This document shows positions 1-7,797 of a stretch of DNA of 45,210 nucleotides, one piece after another. The notes beneath the pieces were generated by a model. The model worked only from the letters and a program-made list of their open reading frames with translations. It had not been told where the DNA came from and did no database searches. The position numbers and the translations under genes were made by a program. Origin of the DNA: an uncultured Prevotella sp. (GTDB lineage: Bacteria; Bacteroidota; Bacteroidia; Bacteroidales; Bacteroidaceae); NCBI GenBank assembly GCA_944321645.1, contig CALUMB010000012.1:1-45210 (forward strand). The letters are read 5' to 3'. Each line of letters starts with the position of its first letter. Position 1 is the first letter of the stretch.

Positions 1-41
1 ATATTATGATTTAGAAATATTTAGCCTGAGGGCTTCTAATC

Positions 42-2768
42 TTAGAGCGTATCCTCAACAGCAGCCTGCGCCGCAGCCAAGCGTGCGATAGGCACGCGGA
101 ACGGAGAGCAGCTCACGTAGTTGAGGCCCACCCTGTGGCAGAACTTAACCGACGAAGGCTCGCCGCCGTGCTCGCCGCAGATGCCGCAGGTGAGGTTGGG
201 GCGCGTCTGGCGACCCTTTTCCACTGCCATGCTTATGAGCTGGCCCACTCCGTGCTGGTCGAGCACCTGGAACGGGTCTACGGCAAGAATCTTCTTTTCA
301 AGGTATGCGGGCAAGAAGCTTGCGATGTCGTCGCGGCTGTAGCCGAACGTCATCTGCGTGAGGTCGTTCGTTCCGAAGCTGAAATACTCGGCCTTCTTGG
401 CAATAAATTCAGCGGTAAGGGCGGCACGCGGTATCTCTATCATTGTGCCGACGCGGAACGGTATCTCCACTCCCTCCTCTGCGAAGAGTTCCTTGGCCGT
501 CTCGCGGATAACCTTCTCCTGCTCGTCGAACTCGTTTACGATGCCGATGAGCGGCACCATGATTTCTGGATGCGGGTCGTATCCTTCCTTCTTGAGCTGT
601 ATTGCGGCGCCGAGGATGGCCCTGGTCTGCATAGCCGTGATTTCAGGATAGGTGTTCCCAAGTCGGCAACCGCGGTGGCCGAGCATCGGGTTGTGCTCGC
701 TGAGGCTGTTTACGCGGTGCTGTATCTCCTGAACGGAGACGCCCATCTCCTTTGCCATGGCCTCCTGGCCGGCGAGGTCGTGGGGAACGAACTCGTGGAG
801 TGGCGGATCCAAGAGGCGGATGTTGACGGGATAGCCGTCCATTGCCTTCAGTATGCCGTAGAAGTCCTGCTTCTGGTAGGGCAGCAACTTCTCGAGCGCC
901 TTCTTCCTTCCCTCCACTGTGTCGGAAAGAATCATCTCGCGCATGGCCTTGATCTTCTCGTTCTCGAAGAACATGTGCTCTGTGCGGCAGAGTCCGATGC
1001 CCACGGCTCCGAACTTGCGTGCCACTTCTGCGTCGTGCGGCGTGTCGGCGTTGGTGCGCACCACGAGCTTGGTGTACTTGTCGCAAAGGGCCATAAGCTC
1101 GGCAAAGTCGCCGGTCACCTCGGCTGGCTTGGTCTTCACCTCGCCGTAGTAAACCTCGCCCGTAGAGCCGTTGAGCGACAGGTAGTCGCCTTCCTTGAGC
1201 ACGGTGCCGTCAATCTCTACGGTGCGTGCCTTGTAGTCTACGTTGATTGCGCCTGCGCCCGACACGCAGCACTTGCCCATGCCGCGGGCAACCACAGCTG
1301 CGTGCGACGTCATTCCGCCGCGTGCGGTCAGGATGCCTTCTGCCGCCGACATACCTGCAAGGTCTTCGGGGCTGGTCTCTATGCGCACCATCACCACCTG
1401 GTGGCCCTTGGCGTGCCACTCTGCGGCATCGTCGGCGAAGAACACGATCTGGCCGCAGGCGGCTCCCGGCGATGCGGGCAGGCCGCGAGTGAGCACGCGG
1501 GCCTTCTTCTGCGCCTCCTTGTCGAACACCGGGTGCAGCAGCTCGTCGAGCTTGTTAGGCTCGCAACGCTCCAATGCCGTCTTCTCGTCGATTTCGCCTT
1601 CGCGCAGCAAGTCCATGGCAATCTTCACCATTGCGGTGCCGGTGCGCTTGCCGTTGCGCGTCTGCAGGAACCAGAGCTTGCCTTCCTGCACGGTGAACTC
1701 CATGTCCTGCATATCGTGGTAGTGCTTCTCCAGCTTGTCCTGCAGGGCGTTGAGCTGTGCGTAGATTTCGGGCATGGCTTCCTCCATCGAGGGGTACTTG
1801 CTTGCGCGGACGTCCTCGGGGATGCCTTGCTGTGCGGCCCAGCGCAGCGAGCCTTCCTTGGTGATCTGCTGCGGGGTGCGGATGCCGGCAACGACGTCCT
1901 CGCCCTGTGCGTTCACCAGGTACTCACCGTTGAACCTGTTCTCGCCGGTGGCGGCGTCGCGGCTGAAGCAAACGCCGGTGGCCGAGGTGTTGCCCATGTT
2001 GCCGAAGACCATCGCCATGACCGTGACGGCCGTTCCCCACTCTGCGGGTATGCCCTCCATCTTGCGGTAGAGTATGGCGCGCTCGTTCATCCAGCTGTCG
2101 AACACGGCGCAGATTGCCCCCCAGAGCTGCTCCATCGGGTCGGCGGGGAAGTCCTTGCCGGTGCGCTCCTTGATGGCCTTCTTGAACAGCGTCACGAGCT
2201 GCTTCAGCTCGTCCACGCTCATTTCGTTGTCGAGCGTGATGCCGCGCTGCGCCTTCACCTTTTCTATAATAGCCTCGAAGGGGTCGATGTCTTCCTTGTT
2301 GGCAGGCTTCATGCCCAGCACCACGTCGCCGTACATCTGCACGAAGCGGCGGTAGCTGTCGTAGGCGAAGCGCTCGTTGCCGGTCTTGCGTGCGAGCCCT
2401 TCCACCACGTCGTCGTTGAGTCCGAGGTTGAGGATGGTGTCCATCATGCCGGGCATCGAGGCGCGTGCGCCGGAGCGGACGCTGACGAGCAGCGGGTTCT
2501 CCACGTCGCCGAACTTGCAGTTCATGAGTCCTTCGATGTGGCTCACGGCCTTCGCCACGTCGTCCTTAAGCAGCCCGACCACCATGTCGCGCCCCTTTGC
2601 GAAGTATTCGTTGCACACGTCGGTGGTGATGGTGAATCCCGGCGGCACCGGAACGCCGATCAGGTTCATCTCGGCCAGGTTCGCGCCTTTGCCGCCAAGC
2701 AAGTTTCTCATGTCCGCACGCCCCTCGGCCTTACCGTTGCCGAAGGTGTACACTCTCTTTTCATCCAT
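42..2768 (-). CDS. ppdK: Pyruvate, phosphate dikinase
   Basis: Cytoplasmic enzyme interconverting pyruvate + ATP + phosphate with PEP + AMP + pyrophosphate; in anaerobic Bacteroidales it links glycolysis and gluconeogenesis. The 908 residues match the usual family length (about 870-910). Visible are the N-terminal ATP-grasp nucleotide-binding domain (starting near GGKGANLAEM), the swivelling phosphohistidine domain with GGMTSHAA, where His489 is the carrier, and the C-terminal PEP/pyruvate TIM barrel ending in CGICGEHGG with the catalytic Cys864. The start is fixed by the N-terminal sequence and by a good promoter about 50 bases upstream. It is apparently monocistronic and its 3' end lies close to the window edge. 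A completely open antisense frame of 887 codons lies opposite; it is a codon-bias shadow. Very confident. Confidence 0.98.
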   Translation of the reverse strand: MDEKRVYTFGNGKAEGRADMRNLLGGKGANLAEMNLIGVPVPPGFTITTDVCNEYFAKGRDMVVGLLKDDVAKAVSHIEGLMNCKFGDVENPLLVSVRSGARASMPGMMDTILNLGLNDDVVEGLARKTGNERFAYDSYRRFVQMYGDVVLGMKPANKEDIDPFEAIIEKVKAQRGITLDNEMSVDELKQLVTLFKKAIKERTGKDFPADPMEQLWGAICAVFDSWMNERAILYRKMEGIPAEWGTAVTVMAMVFGNMGNTSATGVCFSRDAATGENRFNGEYLVNAQGEDVVAGIRTPQQITKEGSLRWAAQQGIPEDVRASKYPSMEEAMPEIYAQLNALQDKLEKHYHDMQDMEFTVQEGKLWFLQTRNGKRTGTAMVKIAMDLLREGEIDEKTALERCEPNKLDELLHPVFDKEAQKKARVLTRGLPASPGAACGQIVFFADDAAEWHAKGHQVVMVRIETSPEDLAGMSAAEGILTARGGMTSHAAVVARGMGKCCVSGAGAINVDYKARTVEIDGTVLKEGDYLSLNGSTGEVYYGEVKTKPAEVTGDFAELMALCDKYTKLVVRTNADTPHDAEVARKFGAVGIGLCRTEHMFFENEKIKAMREMILSDTVEGRKKALEKLLPYQKQDFYGILKAMDGYPVNIRLLDPPLHEFVPHDLAGQEAMAKEMGVSVQEIQHRVNSLSEHNPMLGHRGCRLGNTYPEITAMQTRAILGAAIQLKKEGYDPHPEIMVPLIGIVNEFDEQEKVIRETAKELFAEEGVEIPFRVGTMIEIPRAALTAEFIAKKAEYFSFGTNDLTQMTFGYSRDDIASFLPAYLEKKILAVDPFQVLDQHGVGQLISMAVEKGRQTRPNLTCGICGEHGGEPSSVKFCHRVGLNYVSCSPFRVPIARLAAAQAAVEDTL

Positions 2769-2819
2769 AAGTTAGTTTCTTTTTCGATTAGTAAATAACA
2801 TAAAATTCGTTCCTGTTTG

Positions 2820-2850
2820 CAAATATAATCCTTTTGCTCCTAAAATACAA
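2820..2850 (-). promoter_or_regulatory. Bacteroidetes-type promoter of ppdK
   Basis: On the minus strand, TTG (2850-2848), a 20-base spacer and TATATTTG (2827-2820) match the -33/-7 consensus of the Bacteroidetes primary sigma factor. It lies about 50 bases upstream of the ppdK start. Confidence 0.75.
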
Positions 2851-2934
2851 GAAAAATCCGTTTTTTTTGTTCCACCGCAGGCGCGTGGCCGCTTCGCGCG
2901 GCGAAAAGCGGCGCGAGGCGGCCACGGGCAGCCG

Positions 2935-3717
2935 TCAGTTGTTGACCGTTATGTGGAAGCAGCCCTGCTTCACCTCGTATTTTACGTGGCAGCGGCCTTG
3001 CTCCCTGAAGTCGCGCAGCACCTCGCTGAGCACCCACTTCAGCGTGTCGTTGCGCGTGGGGCGGAGCTGCGGGCCGTCGGGGTCGGCCACGGTCTTGTAT
3101 CGGTTGTAGCAGATGTCGAATGTCGTGCCGTAGAGGTGGCAGCTGTTCTCGGTGGCGTTGCCGTTGCGCGTGCGCAGTTTCCTCACGTCGTCCTTCGTGC
3201 GCATCACGCTCGTCACTATCAGCTTGTGCAGTGGTATGCCCTTTATGTAGAGGCTGTCGAAGTATGCCCTGCCGATGTCTTGCAGCAACACCGAGGCCCG
3301 CGGCACGAGGTATGGGATGCTGCTGCTTAGCCTGTCAACGTGGAAGTAAGGGTTGCTGCCCACGTACACCAGCTCGTCCATGCGCTTCTCGGCCTCCTTG
3401 CGGTCTTGCACCGGCGGCACGCCGTGGCGCCTTGCTGCCTCGAGCTGCACGTCGTTGTTGTCGGGAAACGTGTTGCGGAACGACGGCACGCTGTATATCC
3501 TGTGCCTGGCGGGCTTGCCGCCGGGGCCGAGGAACCGCGCCGCCGGCACCGGCTCCGCCCCTGCTGCCGCAGCCGACGTGTCGGCCTCGGCCACCTGCTG
3601 CGCCGCCGAGCGTGGGTTGGCAGGCTCGGCCACGCCGGGGAAGGCGCACCTCACCAACGCCAGCACCGCGACTGCGGCCATGAAGCCGAGCGTAAATCTT
3701 CTTTTAGTGACTTTCAT
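2935..3717 (-). CDS. DUF5715-family secreted/anchored protein with an M15-like metal site
   Basis: About 260 residues from the preferred Met at 3717, which follows GGCAAAAAG; an alternative Met at 3750 would add 11 residues. An N-terminal hydrophobic segment suggests export or a membrane anchor, followed by a low-complexity Ala/Pro stretch. I recognise it as the Bacteroidetes DUF5715 group. The C-terminal half contains SVMRT, then SCHLYGTTFD, which fits the SxHxxGxxxD pattern of M15/VanY-type D,D-carboxypeptidases (His194 and Asp201), and close to the end CFHITV, which could supply the third zinc ligand (His255). A periplasmic role in peptidoglycan cleavage is an inference from those motifs only. 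The glutamate that normally precedes the last His is not obvious (KQGCFH). It stands alone behind a repeat-borne promoter. Confidence 0.75.
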   Translation of the reverse strand: MKVTKRRFTLGFMAAVAVLALVRCAFPGVAEPANPRSAAQQVAEADTSAAAAGAEPVPAARFLGPGGKPARHRIYSVPSFRNTFPDNNDVQLEAARRHGVPPVQDRKEAEKRMDELVYVGSNPYFHVDRLSSSIPYLVPRASVLLQDIGRAYFDSLYIKGIPLHKLIVTSVMRTKDDVRKLRTRNGNATENSCHLYGTTFDICYNRYKTVADPDGPQLRPTRNDTLKWVLSEVLRDFREQGRCHVKYEVKQGCFHITVNN

Positions 3718-3760
3718 CTTTTTGCCTGGGTGTGTGTCAAACGCTTGCATATAGTGTGCT

Positions 3761-3834
3761 GAAAGATAACGCTAACGGGCGCAGTGAAAACTTGTTTTCA
3801 AATTGCCGAGTGCAGCTTATCCCATGCAAAGATA
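3761..3834 (-). repeat. 66-bp promoter-bearing repeat (about one unit plus start of a second)
   Basis: Read on the minus strand, TATCTTTG (3834-3827) is followed by CAT and ATAAGCTGCACTCGGCAATT, and exactly 66 bases later by TATCTTTC (3768-3761). Same layout and much of the same sequence as the 66-bp arrays at 41.5 and 45.0 kb. The first box is a good -7 element facing the DUF5715 gene, so the repeat probably provides its promoter. Confidence 0.7.
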
Positions 3835-3994
3835 GCACTTTTATCTCTAACGGCCTGCAAAAAGCCCTACATATTTTTCATCACGCAGGCCAGGCCGCGA
3901 CCCTCCTGCCCCACCCCTTGTGGGCTACCCGCTGCTTGCAAATATTCAACTAAAACCCGGCCCCGGCCACGCCGATTCACGCCAAGGGCCGGAT

Positions 3995-4155
3995 TGCGTT
4001 GCAAAACGGCACATATCGGCCTGCGGAACGGCACGTTTCAGGTGCTGAAACGTGCCGTTTTGCCTTCCAAAACGGCACGTTCGGCAACGCGCTGCCAGCC
4101 AGGCAGTTACACGACGCGGCGCAAACCGCCGCATTTTAACACTGTTAATGTTAAG
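3995..4155. repeat. Dispersed palindromic element (GTGCCGTTTTG family), copy 1
   Basis: Contains a 15-bp perfect inverted repeat (4027-4041 with 4045-4059, 3-base loop) and an overlapping 11-bp one (GTGCCGTTTTG at 4052-4062 with 4068-4078). The two hairpins share bases and exclude each other. One flank is rich in GTTAA/TTAAC motifs (4133-4155). Inverted relative to a related element at 17.74-17.93 kb, which shares the palindrome and the TTAACA..TGTTAAAA flank. Any reading frame across it is fortuitous. Confidence 0.7.
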
Positions 4156-4159
4156 CGGG

Positions 4160-4352
4160 CGTCAAAAATTAACAATCACAAAATCCATCGACAAGCCCCC
4201 CTGCCCCCATCCTGCCCACCATTAGGCCAAGGCGCGACTCCGGCAACGCCCCTCACGGCCTGAGCCGGGGCGGTTTTCAACGCCGCATGACTGCGTTTGC
4301 GAGTTTTTTTAGTACATTTGCACACCACAACTGAAACCGGCTTGCAAACAGC
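4160..4352. other. Intergenic, no gene seen
   Basis: No coding signature. A TACATTTG box at 4313-4320 resembles a -7 element reading into the kinase relic that follows; no convincing -33 partner is visible. Confidence 0.5.
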
Positions 4353-4576
4353 ATGACCACAAACACCACACTGAAGGCGCTCCTGCCGCTGCTGCTCCCG
4401 GCCATGGCCGCAGCCTGCGCCGCAAGATGGAGATCGAGCGCAGCCTCAACGACTTCAGGCTGAACTTCTTCACCCACATAGCCCACGAGTTCCGCACGCC
4501 GCTGGCCATAATAAAGAGCGCGACAGACAAGATAGCCCAGGCCGACGGCCCCGCGCCGGGCGCGGCGGAAGGATGA
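4353..4576 (+). pseudogene. Relic of a hybrid two-component sensor histidine kinase
   Basis: An ATG at 4353 opens a short signal-peptide-like stretch (MTTNTTLKALLPLLLPAMAA) that runs out of frame. From 4421 another frame encodes RRKMEIERSLNDF then FFTHIAHEFRTPLAII, the HisKA dimerisation/phosphoacceptor box (the His in AHEFRTP), and stops at 4574-4576. Nothing of the sensor beta-propellers, the ATPase domain or the receiver remains. I read it as an internally deleted and frameshifted remnant of an HTCS-type kinase of the sort that controls polysaccharide loci. Only about 50 codons of the kinase frame are recognisable; a short functional peptide is unlikely. Confidence 0.7.
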
Positions 4577-4626
4577 CACCGGCTGAACGTTTTTTTGCGC
4601 CATGTGGACTATTTAGCCGCAAGAGA

Positions 4627-4658
4627 TTTGCACAATTGCGGGCAAAAAGCTAATTTTG
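4627..4658 (+). promoter_or_regulatory. Bacteroidetes-type promoter of purD
   Basis: TTTG (4627-4630), 20-base spacer, TAATTTTG (4651-4658): a full match to the -33/-7 consensus, about 25 bases upstream of the purD start. Confidence 0.8.
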
Positions 4659-4683
4659 CACTGACAAAGAAAAAACTGACGCA

Positions 4684-5955
4684 ATGAAGATACTACTGTT
4701 AGGAAGCGGCGGGCGCGAGCACGCCCTCGCGTGGAAGATAGCGCAAAGCCCCAAAGTGGACAAGCTGTACATAGCCCCGGGCAACGCCGGGACGTCGGCC
4801 TGCGGCGAAAACGTGGCCATCGGGGCCGGCGAGTTCGGCCGCCTGAAGGACTTTGCCGCAGCAAACGGCGTGGACATGATTGTGGTTGGGCCGGAAGACC
4901 CGCTCGTAAAGGGCATCTACGACGACTTCAAGGCCGACCCGCGCACGGCGGCCATACCCGTGATAGGCCCGTCGAAGGCTGGAGCGGTGCTCGAAGGCTC
5001 AAAGGATTTCGCAAAGGCATTCATGCAGAGGCACAACATACCCACCGCCCGCTACCGCACGTTCGACGGCACGCAGCTCGACGAGGGGCTGGCGTTCCTC
5101 GAGACCCTCAGCGCCCCATACGTGCTGAAGGCCGACGGGCTGTGCGCTGGCAAGGGGGTGCTCATACTGCAAACGCTCGACGAAGCCAAGGCCGAGCTGC
5201 GCGAGATGCTCGGCGGGATGTTCGGCGAAGCGTCGGCCCGCGTGGTGATTGAGGAATACCTCGACGGCATAGAGTGCTCGGTGTTCGCGCTGACTGACGG
5301 CCGCCACTACAAGCTGCTGCCCGAAGCCAAAGACTACAAGCGCATAGGCGAGGGCGACACCGGGCTGAACACGGGCGGCATGGGCAGCGTAAGCCCTGTG
5401 CCTTTCGCCACGAAGGAGTGGATGCGGAAGGTGGAAGACCGCATCGTGCGGCCAACCGTAGATGGGCTTGCCGCCGAAGGCATCGACTACAAGGGCTTCA
5501 TCTTCTTCGGACTGACCAACGTTGGCGGCGAGCCTATGGTGATAGAGTACAACTGCCGCATGGGCGACCCGGAGACGGAAACTGTGATGCTGCGCCTGAA
5601 GAGCGACATTGTGGACCTCTTCGAGGGCGTGGCGGCCGGCGACCTCGACCGCCGCGCGGTGGAGTTCGACGAGCGAGCCGCCGTCTGCGTGATGATGGTG
5701 AGCGGCGGCTACCCGCAGCACTACGAGAAAGGCTTCGCCATAACAGGCATAGGCGACGTGGAGGGCAGCACCGTGTTCCACGCCGGGACGGCCCTGAAAG
5801 ACGGCAGCGTGGTGACCGCCGGTGGCCGCGTGATAGCCGTAAGCTCTTACGGCAAGGACAGGGAGGAAGCCCTGCGCAAGTCGTTCACCGAAGCCGAAAA
5901 GATTCACTTCGAGGGCAAATACTTCCGCCGCGACATAGGCAAGGACTTGGAATAG
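4684..5955 (+). CDS. purD: Phosphoribosylamine-glycine ligase (GAR synthetase)
   Basis: Second step of de novo purine synthesis: ligates glycine to phosphoribosylamine with ATP. At 423 residues it has the normal bacterial monofunctional length. It begins with the diagnostic [18 protein letters not shown], followed by an ATP-grasp domain with [13 protein letters not shown], the [15 protein letters not shown] segment and [14 protein letters not shown] (metal-binding Glu/Asn), and a C-terminal PurD domain with [11 protein letters not shown]. The start codon follows an A-rich leader close behind a strong promoter. First gene of a likely operon with the two membrane-protein genes downstream, although the 121-base gap contains a hairpin that may trim read-through. 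Confidence 0.97.
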   Translation: MKILLLGSGGREHALAWKIAQSPKVDKLYIAPGNAGTSACGENVAIGAGEFGRLKDFAAANGVDMIVVGPEDPLVKGIYDDFKADPRTAAIPVIGPSKAGAVLEGSKDFAKAFMQRHNIPTARYRTFDGTQLDEGLAFLETLSAPYVLKADGLCAGKGVLILQTLDEAKAELREMLGGMFGEASARVVIEEYLDGIECSVFALTDGRHYKLLPEAKDYKRIGEGDTGLNTGGMGSVSPVPFATKEWMRKVEDRIVRPTVDGLAAEGIDYKGFIFFGLTNVGGEPMVIEYNCRMGDPETETVMLRLKSDIVDLFEGVAAGDLDRRAVEFDERAAVCVMMVSGGYPQHYEKGFAITGIGDVEGSTVFHAGTALKDGSVVTAGGRVIAVSSYGKDREEALRKSFTEAEKIHFEGKYFRRDIGKDLE

Positions 5956-5965
5956 GGGCAAGCCA

Positions 5966-6004
5966 CCCCCTCGCGCCTGCCCTACCGGAAAGGCGCGAGA
6001 GGGG
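5966..6004 (+). terminator. GC-rich hairpin after purD
   Basis: Left arm 5966-5978 pairs with right arm 5991-6004 (CCCTCGCGCCT type, one bulge). No clear T-run follows, so it may be an attenuator or mRNA-stabilising stem rather than a complete terminator. Its outer bases resemble the GC-rich palindromes found at 18.5 and 19.9 kb. Confidence 0.45.
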
Positions 6005-6076
6005 AGACGGCGGAGCGCGGGCATACGCCCACAGGCTCCGTGCAACACCACTGTTAACTCCACAACCCCTCTTCCA

Positions 6077-7015
6077 ATGGCATTCCTGCAAACCAAAGTG
6101 GCCGAAAGCCGCATGACACTGCCCGCGACGGCGGCCTACGCCGCCGCCGCGTGGGTGGCAGCGGGGCTGTTCGGCGGCGGGCTGTGGCTGCAGTTCGCCT
6201 GCTTTGCCGCGTCGGTGGCCGTAATGGCAGAGATGAACAACGCCTGCGCGCTCATCCGGGTGTACAGCATGGCGGTGCCGTCGGCATACATCGCGCTCAC
6301 GTGTGCGGCAACCCTGCCCAACCCTTCGGTGACAAACGCCGGGGCGGGACTGTTCTGCGCCCTCGCGGTGGCAGTGCTGCTGCGCTGCTACCAAGACCGC
6401 CTGTCCACCGGCCACACGTTCTACGCCTTCGCGAGCCTTGGCGTGGCAAGCCTCTTCCAAGTACAGATGCTGTATTTCGTGCCGCTGTTCTGGCTCCTGC
6501 TCGCCATCCCGCTGCGCGCCATGGGCTGGCGCACGGCAATGGCATCGGTGCTGGGCGTGTGCCTGCCCTACTGGCTGATGGTGCCGATAACGATGTACAC
6601 CTGCGGCCTGGAGGCACTGGCCGACCATCTCTCGCAGCTTGCCGCGGCAGGGCGTGTGTGCGACTTCGGCACGCTCTCGGCCAACCAAGTGGCCACGTTC
6701 GCCTTCACGTCGGCACTGCTGGCGACCGGGGCCATACACTACCACCGCCAGCGCATCGACGACAAGATACGCACCCGGATGTTCTACAACTGCTTTGCCG
6801 CCATAGGCTTCGCGTCGGCGGCATTCGCCGTGCTGCAGCCGCAGCACTTCGGCATAGCCATCCAGACAATGGCCATAGGCACAAGCCCGCTCATAGGCCA
6901 CTTCATGGCACTGACAAAGACACGCGCCACCAACGTGGCGTTCTGCGCCATCGTGGCCGCAGCAATATCACTCACAATATTCAACTTATGGATGCCCTCA
7001 ACGAAATTCTCCTGA
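6077..7015 (+). CDS. Polytopic membrane protein, Bacteroidales, unknown function
   Basis: 312 residues with roughly eight to ten hydrophobic segments spread along the whole length (for example AAYAAAAWVAAGLFGGG, CALAVAVLLRC, FVPLFWLLLAIPL, VAFCAIVAAAISLTIF), so an inner-membrane protein. I do not recognise a characterised family; its general look is that of the uncharacterised integral membrane proteins common in Bacteroidales. No catalytic motif stands out. It follows purD by 121 bases, and its last 28 bases overlap the start of the yqaA-like gene, which suggests translational coupling and a joint function with that protein. Confidence 0.75.
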   Translation: MAFLQTKVAESRMTLPATAAYAAAAWVAAGLFGGGLWLQFACFAASVAVMAEMNNACALIRVYSMAVPSAYIALTCAATLPNPSVTNAGAGLFCALAVAVLLRCYQDRLSTGHTFYAFASLGVASLFQVQMLYFVPLFWLLLAIPLRAMGWRTAMASVLGVCLPYWLMVPITMYTCGLEALADHLSQLAAAGRVCDFGTLSANQVATFAFTSALLATGAIHYHRQRIDDKIRTRMFYNCFAAIGFASAAFAVLQPQHFGIAIQTMAIGTSPLIGHFMALTKTRATNVAFCAIVAAAISLTIFNLWMPSTKFS

Positions 7016-7440
7016 ACTACGGCTACTGGGGCCTGCTCGTCTCGTCGTTCCTCGCCGCAAGCATCCTGCCGTTCAGCAGCGAGGTGGTCATGGTTGGGCT
7101 GCTCGCCGCCGGGCTGGACCCGGCGACGCTCATCGTCTACGGCACCATCGGCAACGTGGGCGGCAGCATGCTTAACTACGGGATTGGGCGGCTCGGCAAG
7201 CTGGAATGGATTGAACGGTACCTGCACGTGAAGAAAAGCGACATGGAACGCGCCGAACGCTTCATGGCCGGCAGGGGGGCGCTGATGGGCTTCTTCGCCT
7301 TCCTGCCCGTGGTGGGAGACGCCATAACGGTGATGCTCGGCCTGCTGCGGGCCAACCTGACCGTCAGCATCCTGTCCATCACGACGGGCAAACTGCTAAG
7401 GTATATAGCCCTCATCTACGGCGCGAACCTGTTCATTTGA
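6988..7440 (+). CDS. YqaA-family (DedA/SNARE-associated type) membrane protein
   Basis: 150 residues from the ATG at 6988 (MDALNEILLNYGYWGLL), which lies inside the end of the preceding gene. The frame stays open upstream to 6151 only as a shadow. It shows the YqaA pattern: an N-terminal amphipathic/hydrophobic segment with ASILPFSSEVVMVGLL, a Gly-rich re-entrant region (GTIGNVGGSMLNYGIGRLG) and a second hydrophobic hairpin with AFLPVVGDAITVMLGLLR. DedA relatives are implicated in undecaprenyl-phosphate or phospholipid flipping and envelope homeostasis; the exact substrate here is unknown. Confidence 0.85.
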   Translation: MDALNEILLNYGYWGLLVSSFLAASILPFSSEVVMVGLLAAGLDPATLIVYGTIGNVGGSMLNYGIGRLGKLEWIERYLHVKKSDMERAERFMAGRGALMGFFAFLPVVGDAITVMLGLLRANLTVSILSITTGKLLRYIALIYGANLFI

Positions 7441-7797
7441 TTCGCGAACATTATTTTATATAATGGCTTCGGCATTTTAGCAAAAAGGCACCGACGGCAT
7501 TCCGCAACGACATTTTAGGGTTAAAAAAGCCAAAACCAACCCGAACTACTCTTTTTTATGCTAACTTTGCAGCTGTTTAGTACAGGCGGCAAAGTCCGCC
7601 TCGTGGTCGGTTGCGCGTTGCCGGGAGGCCTTCTCCCCGGCAGGTGCGGCGCAATTGGCCACAATCTTTTTCCCGCCATACGCCCCACACGCCACCAGCC
7701 GGCGGGCGTGAAGGTCTGTCCGGCGGCGTTTGCGGCACGGCCTGCGGGCTGCAACGGCATAAATGCGAGAACTAAAAACAACAATACATCCTAAAGA
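7441..7797 (+). other. 357-base intergenic region with long structured leader
   Basis: No gene seen. TAACTTTG at 7562-7569 resembles a -7 box, although no -33 partner is evident. It would give a leader of about 220 bases for the DUF2723 gene. Within that leader are a 6-bp stem (AGGCGG at 7584-7589 with CCGCCT at 7596-7601) and a 7-bp stem (TGCCGGG at 7619-7625 with CCCGGCA at 7636-7642). I cannot match it to a known riboswitch or small RNA. Confidence 0.5.

Noticed and set aside
1-41. Terminator of ppdK
   Set aside because: Only a 4-bp AGCC/GGCT stem is visible at the window edge; too weak to call.
135-2798. 887-codon open frame opposite ppdK
   Set aside because: Exact antisense of a highly conserved gene; its Leu/His/Val-rich composition is the shadow of GC-biased codons. 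No ribosome site or domain.
3784-4263. Short open frames across the repeat-rich gap upstream of purD
   Set aside because: They follow the palindromes and the 66-bp unit in several frames on both strands, as repeats do, not as genes.
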